Part shown: in pieces, positions 43,875-52,798 of the stretch
How the letters are laid out: each line of letters opens with the position of its first letter
Position numbering within the stretch: position 1 is the first letter of the stretch
Origin: Arthrobacter pityocampae
Lineage (GTDB): Bacteria > Actinomycetota > Actinomycetes > Actinomycetales > Micrococcaceae
Assembly: GCF_002927275.1 (NCBI RefSeq)
Contig: NZ_PRKW01000001.1
Span: forward strand, 620,001 to 684,000
Reading direction: 5' to 3'
DNA: 64,000 nt
Made by a program: the position numbers and the translations under genes
The notes under the pieces: generated by a model
The model's database searches: none
Seen by the model: the letters and a program-made list of their open reading frames with translations, nothing else
Told to the model about the DNA's origin: nothing

Positions 43875-45128
43875 TCATGGGGGATAATCGCCGTCTGCGC
43901 CCGTCGGGGTCCAAGCCCACAGCCAGTCCACCCATAGGAACTGGAGCACCACGCATACCGGCAGGAGCACCCAGAGGGGGCGTCCCCTGCGCGGGGTCGC
44001 GACCGCCAGTGCCAGCGGGAACAGTGGCAGCAGGATGCGCCAGGTGCTCGACTGAGGGTCCCAGAACGCGGCGAGGTAGAGCAGGTACGCGGCGCACCAG
44101 GCGCCGGGCACGCGTCCGATCGAGCGAACGGACGGCGCGAGGGACAACCCGACCACGCCGACCACGAGCCCGACGACCACCAGCGCCCCGGCCGCGGGCC
44201 CGACGACGGCGGCCGGCGCCTCGAACCAGGGCAGGAACGGGACCAGCGCCTCACCCCGCCAGGCCGTCTCCGTATCGACGTAGGCCGTGGGCCGGCCCGT
44301 GACCACCCAGGCGATGAGCGGCCAGGCGACCGCCGCGGCGGAGGAGACGACGCCGAGCAGGAACAGCGGGAGGGTGCGTGCCGCCGCCTCGTCGCGGACC
44401 TCGGGGTCGCTGCCGCGGCGTGCGATCCACAGCGCCTGGAGGAACAGAAGGCCCACCGCGATCGCGAACGGCACGCCCGCCGGGCGCGCCAGTCCCAGGA
44501 GGACCGCCACCGGCATGGCCGCGACGTAGCGGCCGCTCGCGACGAGGTACAGCGCCGACGCCAGCAGCAGCAGGTGCAGCGATTCCGCGTACGGCACCTG
44601 CAGGATGGCGGCGACGGGGGCGAGGGATACGACGGCGACCCCCGCGAGCGCCGTCCGATGCTCCGCGCGCAGCCTGAACAGACGGTAGATGACGAGCGAC
44701 GCCGCAGCGGCCGACGCCACCGACACCACCGGGGCAAGAACTCCCCACTCCAGACCGGTGGCCGCCGCCAGACCGCGCACGAGCCCCGGGTACAGGGGGT
44801 AGAACGCCCACTGGTTGTGGGTGACCGCGCCCAGGGCGTCCTGCGGCAGCCCGGTGGGATAGCCCTCACGGAAGATGCGCTCGTACCAGCCGCTGTCCCA
44901 GAAGTTGATGAACGTGCCGTAGCCCGGGGCGGGACCGGCCCACGGGCTGGGACCCTGGCGTGCCGCCGCGAGCAGGAAGATGGCGGTGGACACGAGGCGT
45001 CCGACGGCGAAGACCGCCAGGACCTGCACGACCCAGGGCACCCGGGGCCTGCGCGGCGAGTGGTCGGCTCCAGCCGTCGCGACCGGCGCTCCGGTCTCTC
45101 CGGTCTCTCCGGTCCGCGTTCGGCTCAC
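43875..45128 (-). CDS. Integral membrane mannosyltransferase (PIG-V-like, GT-C fold)
   Basis: 417-residue membrane protein with about nine hydrophobic helices. Early conserved residues are FWDSGWYERIFREGYP and WAFYPLYPGLVR, a pattern seen in GPI mannosyltransferase 2/PIG-V homologues; the Asp in WDSGWY is the probable catalytic base. Actinobacterial relatives use polyprenyl-phosphate mannose for lipoglycans or protein mannosylation. The acceptor here is unknown. The GTG start overlaps the tag stop as GTGA. The N-terminus carries a short GETGET repeat before the first helix. Confidence 0.8.
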   Translation of the reverse strand: MSRTRTGETGETGAPVATAGADHSPRRPRVPWVVQVLAVFAVGRLVSTAIFLLAAARQGPSPWAGPAPGYGTFINFWDSGWYERIFREGYPTGLPQDALGAVTHNQWAFYPLYPGLVRGLAAATGLEWGVLAPVVSVASAAAASLVIYRLFRLRAEHRTALAGVAVVSLAPVAAILQVPYAESLHLLLLASALYLVASGRYVAAMPVAVLLGLARPAGVPFAIAVGLLFLQALWIARRGSDPEVRDEAAARTLPLFLLGVVSSAAAVAWPLIAWVVTGRPTAYVDTETAWRGEALVPFLPWFEAPAAVVGPAAGALVVVGLVVGVVGLSLAPSVRSIGRVPGAWCAAYLLYLAAFWDPQSSTWRILLPLFPLALAVATPRRGRPLWVLLPVCVVLQFLWVDWLWAWTPTGADGDYPP

Positions 45129-45808
45129 GCGGGGCCGTCGTCGGGCGGGGTGCCGACTGGCGGGGTGCCGTCGGGCGGGTTGCCGTCGTTTGGCGCGCTG
45201 CCAGCCATCCCGCCGGTACCCGCGGATGCCCCCGTCGAGGTGCGGACCCAGCAGTCCCGGAGGTGATCGTCGACGTAGCCGGTGGCCTGCAGCATGGCGT
45301 AGGCCGTCGTCGGTCCCACGAAGCGGAAGCCGAGGCCGCGGAGGTCGCGGGCCAGCGCTGTACTCTCGGCGGTGATCGAGGGGACGTCGGCGAGGGTGGC
45401 GGGGGCAGGACCGGCCGCGGGGCGGTGCCGGCCGAGCACCGAGCCGAGGGTGGTACCCGCCGGGAGTGCGAGGAGCGCCCGTGCGTTGATGATCGTCGCG
45501 TCGATCTTCTGCCGGTTCCGGACGATCCCGGCGTCGGCCATGAGGCGTTCGACGTCGTGCCCGTCGAAGGACGCCACCGCCTCCGGGACGAACCCGGCGA
45601 AGGCCCGGCGGAACGCCTCCCGCTTCCGCAGGATGGTGATCCAGCTCAGGCCGGACTGGAAGGCCTCGAGGCTCAGCCGTTCGAACAGTCCGGTCTCATC
45701 CCGGACGGGGCGGCCCCACTCGAGGTCGTGGTACTGCTCGTAGTCGGTGCTGGAGACCGCCCACCCGCACCGCAGCCGGCCGTCCGAGCCGGGGACGGCG
45801 CCGCTCAT
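45125..45808 (-). CDS. tag: DNA-3-methyladenine glycosylase I
   Basis: 227 residues; removes 3-methyladenine from alkylated DNA in base-excision repair. The zinc snap is visible: Cys14 (LRCGWA), His27 (YHDLEWG), His182 and Cys186 (DDHLRDC). The base-pocket block LSWITILRKREAFRRAF is intact. After residue 190 a Gly/Pro/Asp-rich tail of about 35 residues is added. The ATG overlaps the stop of the DivIVA-like gene as ATGA. A tag gene in this place is also found in mycobacteria. Confidence 0.94.
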   Translation of the reverse strand: MSGAVPGSDGRLRCGWAVSSTDYEQYHDLEWGRPVRDETGLFERLSLEAFQSGLSWITILRKREAFRRAFAGFVPEAVASFDGHDVERLMADAGIVRNRQKIDATIINARALLALPAGTTLGSVLGRHRPAAGPAPATLADVPSITAESTALARDLRGLGFRFVGPTTAYAMLQATGYVDDHLRDCWVRTSTGASAGTGGMAGSAPNDGNPPDGTPPVGTPPDDGPA

Positions 45809-46218
45809 CGCCGGGCATCCTGCACGGCGAGCTGCGAGCGCAGCTCACTGATGGCGACGTCCCGCTCGGCGAGTGCCGCGGCCAGGCGGTCGAGGACCTC
45901 GTCCACCTGGTCCATACGGTAGCCGCGGAGGCCGAGGCCGAACCGTACGGCGTCGACATCCGGTGCGGTCGGGTGCTCGGGCAGCAGGACGGGGGGAAGG
46001 CTCGCCACCGGCTCGACCAGCCCGAGACCGTCCGGCCGGGACCCCGCACCCGTCCGGCCGCCGTCGTCCTCCGCGGGTCCGCCGCCGCGGCGGGTGCCCG
46101 AGCCGGCGCGCGATGCCACGGCCATGCGCCGGAGCGGCGCCGGAAACGGGCGCCCCGAGGCGAGGACGGCGGTCCCGCCCACGAGCAGGACGGCGAGGAT
46201 CACCAGGAAGATAGTCAC
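45805..46218 (-). CDS. DivIVA-domain membrane-anchored protein
   Basis: 137 residues: one N-terminal transmembrane helix (MTIFLVILAVLLVGGTAVLA), a basic then Gly-rich linker, and a C-terminal DivIVA-like motif, VRFGLGLRGYRMDQVDEVLDRLA, starting a coiled coil. DivIVA motifs recruit cell-pole and septum proteins. The partner is unknown. Start GTG 46218; it overlaps tag downstream. The orthologous gene lies next to tag in mycobacteria. Confidence 0.85.
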   Translation of the reverse strand: MTIFLVILAVLLVGGTAVLASGRPFPAPLRRMAVASRAGSGTRRGGGPAEDDGGRTGAGSRPDGLGLVEPVASLPPVLLPEHPTAPDVDAVRFGLGLRGYRMDQVDEVLDRLAAALAERDVAISELRSQLAVQDARR

Positions 46219-46243
46219 ACCGCAATGGTGCCAGAATCGCCTG

Positions 46244-47143
46244 TCAGGAGTGTCCGGAAGCGGCGGTCGGGGCCTCGGGGTGTCGCGTCGTGGCCGCGAC
46301 GATCCGCACCGCCTCCTCCGCCGTGTCGACGAGCTGCAGCAGCGAGAGATCCTTCTCGGAGATGGTGCCCTCGGCGAGCAGCGTGCCCTCGATCCAGTCG
46401 ATCAGCGGGCGCCAGTAGTCGACGCCGATGAGCACGATCGGGAAGGACGTGACCTTGCGTGTCTGGACGAGGGTCATCGCCTCGAACAATTCGTCGAGGG
46501 TCCCGAAGCCGCCCGGCAGCACGATGAAGCCGTTGGCGTACTTGACGAACATCGTCTTCCGGGCGAAGAAGTACCGGAAGTTGATACCCAGGTCCACCCA
46601 CTCGTTCATCCCCTGCTCGAAGGGCAGCTCGATGCCGAGGCCCACGGACACCCCGCCCGCCTCGCAGGCACCCTTGTTCGCAGCCTCCATGGCACCCGGG
46701 CCTCCCCCGGTGATGACGGCGTACCCGGCGTCCACGAGACGCCGGCCCACCTCCTCGCCGATCGCGTAGAAGGACGAGTCCCGCGGGGTGCGGGCCGAGC
46801 CGAACACGCTGATGGCCGGGCCGAGGTCGGCGAGCGTGCCGAAGCCCTCCACGAATTCGCTCTGGATGCGCAGCACGCGCCAGGGGTCGGTGCGGGTGAA
46901 CCCCCCACTGGGATCGGCGTCCAGCAGCATGCTGTCGGACTGCGGCGCCCCCGCCTGGCCTCGCCGCAGTTCCACCGGGCCCTTGTGCCGCGTCGCCCTC
47001 ACCGGCGCGCCGTTCGCACGGGCGCGGTAGGTGCCGTTCGTAGCCTGTACCCCGGGACCGTCGGGCGTCGCCGGCACGGCGCCGTCGTCTGCGCTGGAGG
47101 GTCCGGTGTGCTCACCGGCCGGGGACTGCTGGAAGGAAGACAT
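46244..47143 (-). CDS. LOG family protein (TIGR00730), cytokinin riboside phosphoribohydrolase-like
   Basis: 299 residues. The two nucleotide-binding signatures are present: GGGPGAMEAANKGA and PGGFGTLDELFEAMT. Family enzymes remove ribose phosphate from AMP or cytokinin nucleotides. About 95 N-terminal residues are extra and polar, with no clear fold, compared with plant LOG proteins. TAGCCT ends 6 nt before ATG 47143. It heads the unit that continues into the DivIVA-like and tag genes after 25 nt. Confidence 0.9.
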   Translation of the reverse strand: MSSFQQSPAGEHTGPSSADDGAVPATPDGPGVQATNGTYRARANGAPVRATRHKGPVELRRGQAGAPQSDSMLLDADPSGGFTRTDPWRVLRIQSEFVEGFGTLADLGPAISVFGSARTPRDSSFYAIGEEVGRRLVDAGYAVITGGGPGAMEAANKGACEAGGVSVGLGIELPFEQGMNEWVDLGINFRYFFARKTMFVKYANGFIVLPGGFGTLDELFEAMTLVQTRKVTSFPIVLIGVDYWRPLIDWIEGTLLAEGTISEKDLSLLQLVDTAEEAVRIVAATTRHPEAPTAASGHS

Positions 47144-47149
47144 TGTCCT

Positions 47150-47155
47150 AGGCTA
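47150..47155 (-). promoter_or_regulatory. -10 hexamer TAGCCT of the LOG-family gene
   Basis: TAGCCT on the minus strand, 6 nt before ATG 47143. Confidence 0.5.
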
Positions 47156-47245
47156 ACCACTCCGTGGACAGTCGGCGCCGGTCGGAAACACAACGGGCCC
47201 CTGGTTGCACTTTAATCACAATCACCCGCATTCCCTCCCGGTGTA

Positions 47246-47273
47246 TTGCTGGAGAGGAATAGTTCGCTACATT
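47246..47273 (+). promoter_or_regulatory. Promoter of gluABCD (leaderless)
   Basis: TTGCTG (47246-47251), 16-nt spacer and TACATT (47268-47273); six bases later comes ATG 47280. This is the best -35/-10 pair in the window. The nearest purine-rich stretch (GGAGAGGA) lies more than 20 nt from the start, too far for a ribosome-binding site. Confidence 0.6.
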
Positions 47274-47279
47274 TCTCCC

Positions 47280-48056
47280 ATGACACGTGAACAGGAACCG
47301 ACTACCCCCGCGTCCTCGGGAACCCCCCTCGTCTCACTCAAGAACGTGAACAAGCACTTCGGGGACCTCCACGTCCTGCGCGACATCAACCTGCAGGTCG
47401 GACGCGGCGAGGTCGTGGTGGTCATCGGGCCGTCCGGGTCCGGGAAGTCGACCCTGTGCCGCGCGATCAATCGGCTCGAGACCATCGACGACGGCGAGAT
47501 CGCCATCGACGGCAAGGTCCTCCCCGCGGAGGGCAAGGCCCTCGCGAAGCTGCGGGCCGACGTCGGGATGGTGTTCCAGTCCTTCAACCTCTTCGCCCAC
47601 AAGTCGATCCTCCAGAACGTGACCCTCGGCCCGATCAAGGTACGGGGCATGAAGGGCGCCGAGGCCAAGGAACTCGCGATGTCGCTGCTCACGCGCGTCG
47701 GCGTCGACAACCAGGCGCAGAAGCTCCCCGCCCAGCTGTCCGGCGGCCAGCAGCAGCGCGTCGCGATCGCCCGGGCCCTCGCCATGCAGCCCAAGGTGAT
47801 GCTGTTCGACGAACCCACCTCGGCGCTCGACCCGGAGATGATCAACGAGGTCCTCGACGCCATGGTGTCGCTCGCCAAGGAGGGCATGACCATGATCGTC
47901 GTGACGCACGAGATGGGCTTCGCCCGCCGCGCCGCCGACCGCGTGATCTTCATGGCCGACGGCCAGATCATGGAGGAAGCCACGCCCGAGGAGTTCTTCA
48001 CCAATCCCCGGAGCGATCGCGCCAAGGAGTTCCTCGGCAAGATCCTCTCGCACTGA
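47280..48056 (+). CDS. gluA: Glutamate ABC transporter ATP-binding protein
   Basis: 258-residue ABC ATPase that powers amino-acid uptake through GluC/GluD. Walker A GPSGSGKS (50-57), Q-loop VFQSFNLF, signature LSGGQQQR (153-160), Walker B VMLFDEP (173-179) and switch His (VTHEMGF). This sequence class is polar amino-acid transport. First gene of gluABCD, as in Corynebacterium glutamicum. Start ATG 47280 at leaderless spacing from TACATT. Confidence 0.94.
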   Translation: MTREQEPTTPASSGTPLVSLKNVNKHFGDLHVLRDINLQVGRGEVVVVIGPSGSGKSTLCRAINRLETIDDGEIAIDGKVLPAEGKALAKLRADVGMVFQSFNLFAHKSILQNVTLGPIKVRGMKGAEAKELAMSLLTRVGVDNQAQKLPAQLSGGQQQRVAIARALAMQPKVMLFDEPTSALDPEMINEVLDAMVSLAKEGMTMIVVTHEMGFARRAADRVIFMADGQIMEEATPEEFFTNPRSDRAKEFLGKILSH

Positions 48057-48110
48057 CCCCCACACCAGAACCCACGAGGGCCTCCCGAGGCCGCGACGCA
48101 AGGAGAACCA

Positions 48111-48953
48111 ATGCGAAAGACCCGATATGCAGCAGCCGCGGTGGCTGCGGTGGCCGCACTCACGCTGTCCGCCTGTGGTGGCGGCGACAGCGCCGAGAGT
48201 GAGGGCGGCGGCGCGAGCGGCAGCGCCGACAGCCTCCGGATCGGCATCAAGTTCGACCAGCCCGGCCTCGGCTACGACGAGGGCGGCTCCTACTCCGGTT
48301 TCGACGTCGACGTCGCGAAGTACGTGGCCACCGAACTCGGGGTGTCCGAGGAGAACATCGAGTTCGTCGAAGCCCCCTCGGCAAACCGCGAGAACCTGCT
48401 GCAAAACGAGCAGGTGGATATGATCTTCGCGACCTACTCGATCACCGACACCCGCAAGGAGACCGTGGACTTCGCGGGACCCTACTTCATCGCCGGCCAG
48501 GACCTCCTCGTCCCGACGGACAGCGACATCACGGGCCCGGAGGACCTCGAGGGCAAGAACCTCTGCTCGGTCACGGGCTCCACCTCGGCCCAGAAGATCA
48601 AGGACCAGTACCCGGGCGTGCAGCTCGTCGAGCAGCCCGGCTACGCCGAGTGCGTCACGGCGATGGGCGGCGGCCAGATCGACGCCGTCACCACCGATGA
48701 CATCATCCTCGCCGGCCTGGCCGCGCAGGAGTCCAACGCCGGCAAGTTCAAGGTGGTCGGCAACACCTTCTCGGAGGAGAAGTACGGGGTCGGCCTGCCC
48801 AAGGGCAGCGACCGCTGCGAGGACATCAACGCGGCCATCACCAAGATGATCGACGACAAAGCCTGGGAAGAGGCGATCACCAGCAACACCGAGGGTGCCG
48901 ACTACACCTACAACGCGGAGCTGAACCCGCCCACGCCCGAGCCCTGCGCCTAG
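48111..48953 (+). CDS. gluB: Glutamate-binding lipoprotein of the ABC transporter
   Basis: 280-residue extracytoplasmic solute-binding protein. A lipoprotein signal is visible: basic RKTR, a hydrophobic Ala-rich stretch and the lipobox LSAC with Cys22, followed by a flexible Gly/Ser/Glu linker. The SBP_bac_3 fold includes FDVDVAKYVATELG and the ligand region AGPYFIAGQDLLVP, matching glutamate binders. A strong AAGGAGAA precedes ATG 48111. A hairpin follows the stop, so its mRNA may outlast the permease part. Confidence 0.92.
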   Translation: MRKTRYAAAAVAAVAALTLSACGGGDSAESEGGGASGSADSLRIGIKFDQPGLGYDEGGSYSGFDVDVAKYVATELGVSEENIEFVEAPSANRENLLQNEQVDMIFATYSITDTRKETVDFAGPYFIAGQDLLVPTDSDITGPEDLEGKNLCSVTGSTSAQKIKDQYPGVQLVEQPGYAECVTAMGGGQIDAVTTDDIILAGLAAQESNAGKFKVVGNTFSEEKYGVGLPKGSDRCEDINAAITKMIDDKAWEEAITSNTEGADYTYNAELNPPTPEPCA

Positions 48954-48963
48954 CATCGCTCCC

Positions 48964-48997
48964 CGTGCCGGGGTGGTCCCCGGACCGCCCCGGCACG
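48964..48997 (+). terminator. Intercistronic hairpin between gluB and gluC
   Basis: CGTGCCGGGG (48964-48973) pairs with CCCCGGCACG (48988-48997), with inner GGTCC/GGACC pairing. No U-tract. In ABC operons such hairpins stabilise the binding-protein mRNA or reduce read-through into the permeases. Confidence 0.65.
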
Positions 48998-49027
48998 GCC
49001 ATGTCCCCACCGAGAAAGAGGTGAACC

Positions 49028-49705
49028 GTGGAGGACTACCTGTCGCTGTTCGAGACCTATGACGTGCTCGCCGCGTTCTGGATCAACATCCAACTGTCGT
49101 TCTGGGCCGCCCTCTGGGCGCTCGCCATCGGCACCGTGCTGGCCCTGTTCCGCATCTCCCCCATCCCGAGCCTGCAGTGGTTCGGCGCGGCGTACGTGAA
49201 CATCTTCCGCAACACGCCGCTGACCATCATCCTCGCCTTCGGCTTCCTCGGACTGTTCTCCGTCCTGCAGGTCAGCCTCGCGTCCGACCTGAACGACAGC
49301 CTGTTCCGCATCGCCGTCGTCGGCCTGGCCGTCTACCACGCGGCGTTCGTGTGCGAGGCCATCCGCAGCGGCGTCAACACCGTCCCCCTGGGGCAGGCGG
49401 AGGCAGCACGGGCCATCGGGCTGAGCTTCCTGCCGGCAGCGCGGCTCATCATCCTCCCCCAGGCCTTCCGCGGCGCCATCGCACCCCTCGGGAACGTGCT
49501 GATCGCGCTGATCAAGAACTCGACGGTCGCGGCGGCGGGGTCGGTGGCCGCCGAGGCCTCGGGCCTCATGAAGACCATGATCGAGTTCCGGTCCGACCTC
49601 GTGATCCCGATCTTCTTCACCTTCGCCCTGGGCTTCGTGGTCCTGGTCATCCCGATCGGGCTGCTGACCACCTGGGCCTCCAAGAAACTGGCGGTGGCAC
49701 GATGA
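49028..49705 (+). CDS. gluC: Glutamate ABC transporter permease
   Basis: 225-residue membrane permease of the His/Glu/Gln family with about five helices. The cytoplasmic loop that docks with GluA is EAIRSGVNTVPLGQAEAARAIGLS, the EAA motif. The upstream block RNTPLTIILAF is typical of glutamate permeases. GTG 49028 follows AAAGAGGTGA with a 4-nt gap. Its stop overlaps gluD as ATGA. Confidence 0.93.
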   Translation: MEDYLSLFETYDVLAAFWINIQLSFWAALWALAIGTVLALFRISPIPSLQWFGAAYVNIFRNTPLTIILAFGFLGLFSVLQVSLASDLNDSLFRIAVVGLAVYHAAFVCEAIRSGVNTVPLGQAEAARAIGLSFLPAARLIILPQAFRGAIAPLGNVLIALIKNSTVAAAGSVAAEASGLMKTMIEFRSDLVIPIFFTFALGFVVLVIPIGLLTTWASKKLAVAR

Positions 49706-50571
49706 GCGCGCAGCAGGTCCTCTTCGACGCGCCGGGCCCCCGCGCACGCCGGAACATCATGATCGGCAACATCGTCGGTGTGCTGATCGCCCTCGGGATC
49801 CTCGCCTGGGTCATCCAGGCGCTGGCGGAGAAGGGGCAGCTCGAGGCAAGCATGTGGACGCCCTTCCTCGAGGCGAGGACCTGGGAGTTCTTCATCCTCC
49901 CGGGGCTCGCCAACACGCTGAAGGCGGCGGCGGTCGCCATCGTCACGTCGGTGCTGTTCGGTCTGATCTTCGGCATCGGCCGGCTCTCCCACGTGACACC
50001 GATCCGCTGGGCCGCCGGCATCGTCGTCGAATTCCTGCGAGCCGTCCCCGTGCTGCTCATGATGATCTTCTTCTGGCTCGCGCTCGGCAGCTCCGGTGCC
50101 GTACCGCCCCAGGACGCGCCGTTCATCGCCGTGGTCACCGCCCTCACGCTCTACAACGGCTCCGTGATCGCGGAGCTCGTGCGGTCCGGGGTCCAGGGCC
50201 TGCCCAAGGGCCAGCGCGAAGCGGGCATGGCCATCGGCCTGACCGCCGGACAGTCGCTACGCAGCGTCGAGGTGCCGCAGGCGCTGATCGCGATGCTGCC
50301 CGCACTGATCAGCCAGTTCGTGGTGATCCTCAAGGACTCGGCGCTGGGCTTCATCATCACCTACCCCGAGCTGCTGCAGTTCATGCGCCGACTCGGTGTC
50401 GGCGAGGGCAACATCATCCCGTCGCTGATGGTCGCGGCCGCGATCTTCATCGTCATCAACTTCGGGCTCTCGTCCCTCGCGACGCGACTCTCGGTCCTGC
50501 TGAGCTTCCGGACGAAGGGCCGCAGGCCTGCCACAGTGGAGGCCGTCGCCCTGGACCCGGCCTCCACCTGA
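49702..50571 (+). CDS. gluD: Glutamate ABC transporter permease
   Basis: 289-residue second permease, forming a heterodimer with GluC. An N-terminal helix (IMIGNIVGVLIALGILAWVI) is followed by a large loop and the permease core, with FLRAVPVLLMMIFFW and the EAA loop AELVRSGVQGLPKGQREAGMAIGLT. The basic tail after the last helix is cytoplasmic. ATG 49702 overlaps gluC. A long terminator ends the operon. Confidence 0.93.
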   Translation: MSAQQVLFDAPGPRARRNIMIGNIVGVLIALGILAWVIQALAEKGQLEASMWTPFLEARTWEFFILPGLANTLKAAAVAIVTSVLFGLIFGIGRLSHVTPIRWAAGIVVEFLRAVPVLLMMIFFWLALGSSGAVPPQDAPFIAVVTALTLYNGSVIAELVRSGVQGLPKGQREAGMAIGLTAGQSLRSVEVPQALIAMLPALISQFVVILKDSALGFIITYPELLQFMRRLGVGEGNIIPSLMVAAAIFIVINFGLSSLATRLSVLLSFRTKGRRPATVEAVALDPAST

Positions 50572-50604
50572 ACTCGGGAGCAGGCTTCCCGACAGGTGCT
50601 CCAG

Positions 50605-50644
50605 AACGACGAAGGACCCGGCATGTGCCGGGTCCTTCGTCGTT
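50605..50644. terminator. Terminator of gluABCD
   Basis: 19-bp perfect arms (50605-50623 and 50626-50644) around a TG centre; stem core GGACCCGGCA. It separates gluD from the convergent dapE and probably serves both. No U-tract. Confidence 0.88.
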
Positions 50645-50692
50645 CGGTGTCCCTCGTAGGACGCCCGGCCGGTCAGGGCAGTCGATGGTGGG

Positions 50693-51784
50693 TCAGGACA
50701 GCCAGGTCGTCAGTGCCCGGAGACACGCGTGGATGGCGTCGGCGTGCACGTGCTCGTCGTCCGTGTGCGCGAGGAGCGCGTCGCCCGGACCGAAGTTGAC
50801 CGCAGGGACCCCGAGGGCGCTGAACCGCGCGACGTCCGTCCAGCCGTACTTGGGCTTCGGGTCCGCGCCCACGGCCGCGACGAACGCGGCCGCAGCAGGG
50901 TGCTGCAGGCCCGGCCGCGCCCCGGCGGCCGCATCGGTGCGTTCGACGTCGAACCCCTCGAGGAGTGCCCGGACGTACTCCTCGGCCTGCTCCGGCGTCT
51001 TGTCCGGGGCGAAGCGGTAGTTCACCTCGATCACCGTGCTGTCCGGGATGACATTGCCGGCGGTCCCGCCGGTGATCGTCACGGCGTTCAGGCTCTCCCG
51101 GTAGTCCAGGCCGTCCACGTGGACCGTGGCCGGTGCGTGGTCCCTGAGGCGGACGAGGATCTCGGCGGCACCGTGGATCGCGTTGACTCCCCGCCAGGCC
51201 CGCGCCGAGTGAGCGGCCTTGCCGGCGACCCGGACGTCGAAGCGCGCGGTGCCGTTGCAGCCGCCCTCCACCGTGCCGTCGGTCGGTTCCAGGAGCACCG
51301 CGAAGTCCGCCGCCAGCCAGTCCGGGTGGGACACGGCCACCCGGCCGAGTCCGCTGAGGGACGCCTCGACCTCCTCGTGGTCGTAGAAGATGAACGTGAT
51401 GTCCCGCGTGGGTTCGGAGAGGGCGGCCGCGAGCGCGAGCTGGACGGCGACGCCGCCCTTCATGTCGGTGGCGCCGCGTCCGTACAGGACGTCGCCGTCC
51501 CACACGGACGGCACGGTGCCCCGGGACCCGGGTGCCGTCGGGAGGGGCACCGTGTCGAGGTGCCCGGCGAGGATGACCCGCTCCGGGCGGCCGAGGCTGG
51601 TCCGGGCCAGAACGCAGTCGCCGTCGCGCACCACCTCCAGGTGGTCCAGGCGCCGCAGGGCGTGCTCGACGGCGTCCGCGATGCGCGCCTCGTTCCCGGA
51701 GACACTCTCGAGGTCGATCAGTCGTGCTGTCAGCTGGGCTACGTCGGAGCTCGGATCGAGCACCGTGGAGGGCGTGGGGATCAT
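50693..51784 (-). CDS. dapE: Succinyl-diaminopimelate desuccinylase
   Basis: Releases LL-diaminopimelate from its N-succinyl form for lysine and peptidoglycan synthesis; 363 residues, M20 family. Metal ligands are visible as His75 and Asp77 (AGHLDTVP), Asp107 (GATDMKGG) and Glu138 of the YDHEEVE catalytic block, with Glu137 as the likely general base; a late His near the C-terminus ([10 protein letters not shown]) completes the site. It diverges from dapD with only 33 bp between starts. Confidence 0.93.
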   Translation of the reverse strand: MIPTPSTVLDPSSDVAQLTARLIDLESVSGNEARIADAVEHALRRLDHLEVVRDGDCVLARTSLGRPERVILAGHLDTVPLPTAPGSRGTVPSVWDGDVLYGRGATDMKGGVAVQLALAAALSEPTRDITFIFYDHEEVEASLSGLGRVAVSHPDWLAADFAVLLEPTDGTVEGGCNGTARFDVRVAGKAAHSARAWRGVNAIHGAAEILVRLRDHAPATVHVDGLDYRESLNAVTITGGTAGNVIPDSTVIEVNYRFAPDKTPEQAEEYVRALLEGFDVERTDAAAGARPGLQHPAAAAFVAAVGADPKPKYGWTDVARFSALGVPAVNFGPGDALLAHTDDEHVHADAIHACLRALTTWLS

Positions 51785-51792
51785 GCTGCCAC

Positions 51793-51810
51793 ACTATCGC
51801 TCGGTAGACT
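51793..51810. promoter_or_regulatory. Back-to-back -10 hexamers of dapE and dapD
   Basis: GATAGT on the minus strand (51793-51798) lies 8 nt before the dapE ATG; TAGACT on the plus strand (51805-51810) lies 7 nt before the dapD ATG. Both genes would therefore be leaderless and their polymerase footprints overlap. Confidence 0.45.
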
Positions 51811-51817
51811 TGTGCCC

Positions 51818-52795
51818 ATGACTCCCACTGCGCCCAGCTCATCCATGTCCGCTCCCGGGCGTCAGGCCGGCGGTCTCGGCCTCGCCACCGTCGCCTCCGA
51901 CGGCACCGTCCTGGACACCTGGTACCCGGCCCCCTGGGTCGGCGGGCCCGCCGCAGGCGGCGCCGCGTCGACCGGACTGCGGGACACGCTGGAGGCCCTC
52001 GCGGAGTCGGGCGTGGACAATGCACGGCACGTCACGCAGCGGGTCGTGGACCTCGTCGTGGACCTCGATGCCGCCCCGACGAGCACCGAGGACGCCTACC
52101 TGAGGCTCCACCTCCTCTCGCACCGGCTGGTCCAGCCGAACACCATCTCCCTGGACGGCATCTTCGGCCTGCTGGCGACCGTCGTGTGGACCAACTACGG
52201 ACCGGTTCCCGTCGACGGTTTCGAGACGGTCCGCGCTGCACTGCGGGCCCGCGGCCCCGTCGCCGTCCACGGCGTCGACAAGTTCCCGCGCATGGTCGAC
52301 TACGTGGTCCCGGCCGGCGTCCGGATCGCCGACGCGGACCGCGTCCGGCTCGGCGCGCACCTGGCCGACGGCACCACCGTCATGCACGAGGGTTTCGTGA
52401 ACTTCAACGCCGGGACCCTCGGCCAGTCCATGGTGGAGGGTCGCATCTCCGCGGGGGTCGTCGTCGGGAACGGTTCGGACATCGGTGGCGGGGCCTCGAT
52501 CATGGGCACGCTCTCCGGCGGCGGGAAGGAACGCATCACCATCGGTGAGCGGTGCCTGCTGGGCGCCGAGTCCGGCGTGGGGATCTCCCTCGGCGACGAC
52601 TGCGTCGTCGAGGCCGGGCTCTACCTCACGGCAGGCACCAAGGTGACCCTGCAGGACGGGTCGCTCGTCAAGGCCACCACGCTCTCGGGGGAGGCCGGCA
52701 TCCTCTTCCTGCGCAACTCCGCCACGGGAGCCGTCGAAGCCCGTCCCCGCAGCGGTGAGGGCATCGCGCTCAACCCGGCCCTGCACGCGAACTAG
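51818..52795 (+). CDS. dapD: Tetrahydrodipicolinate N-succinyltransferase
   Basis: 325-residue enzyme of the succinylase route to diaminopimelate; uses succinyl-CoA. The actinobacterial DapD class: an N-terminal globular part and a left-handed beta-helix of hexapeptide repeats ([20 protein letters not shown] to [15 protein letters not shown]). The catalytic Glu lies in the MVEGRISAG region by family comparison. ATG 51818 is favoured by TAGACT 7 nt upstream; a GTG at 51812 is in frame. Confidence 0.93.
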   Translation: MTPTAPSSSMSAPGRQAGGLGLATVASDGTVLDTWYPAPWVGGPAAGGAASTGLRDTLEALAESGVDNARHVTQRVVDLVVDLDAAPTSTEDAYLRLHLLSHRLVQPNTISLDGIFGLLATVVWTNYGPVPVDGFETVRAALRARGPVAVHGVDKFPRMVDYVVPAGVRIADADRVRLGAHLADGTTVMHEGFVNFNAGTLGQSMVEGRISAGVVVGNGSDIGGGASIMGTLSGGGKERITIGERCLLGAESGVGISLGDDCVVEAGLYLTAGTKVTLQDGSLVKATTLSGEAGILFLRNSATGAVEARPRSGEGIALNPALHAN

Positions 52796-52798
52796 CGC

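Noticed and set aside
47144-47279. Riboswitch before gluABCD
   Set aside because: The transcript appears leaderless, leaving no room for an aptamer.
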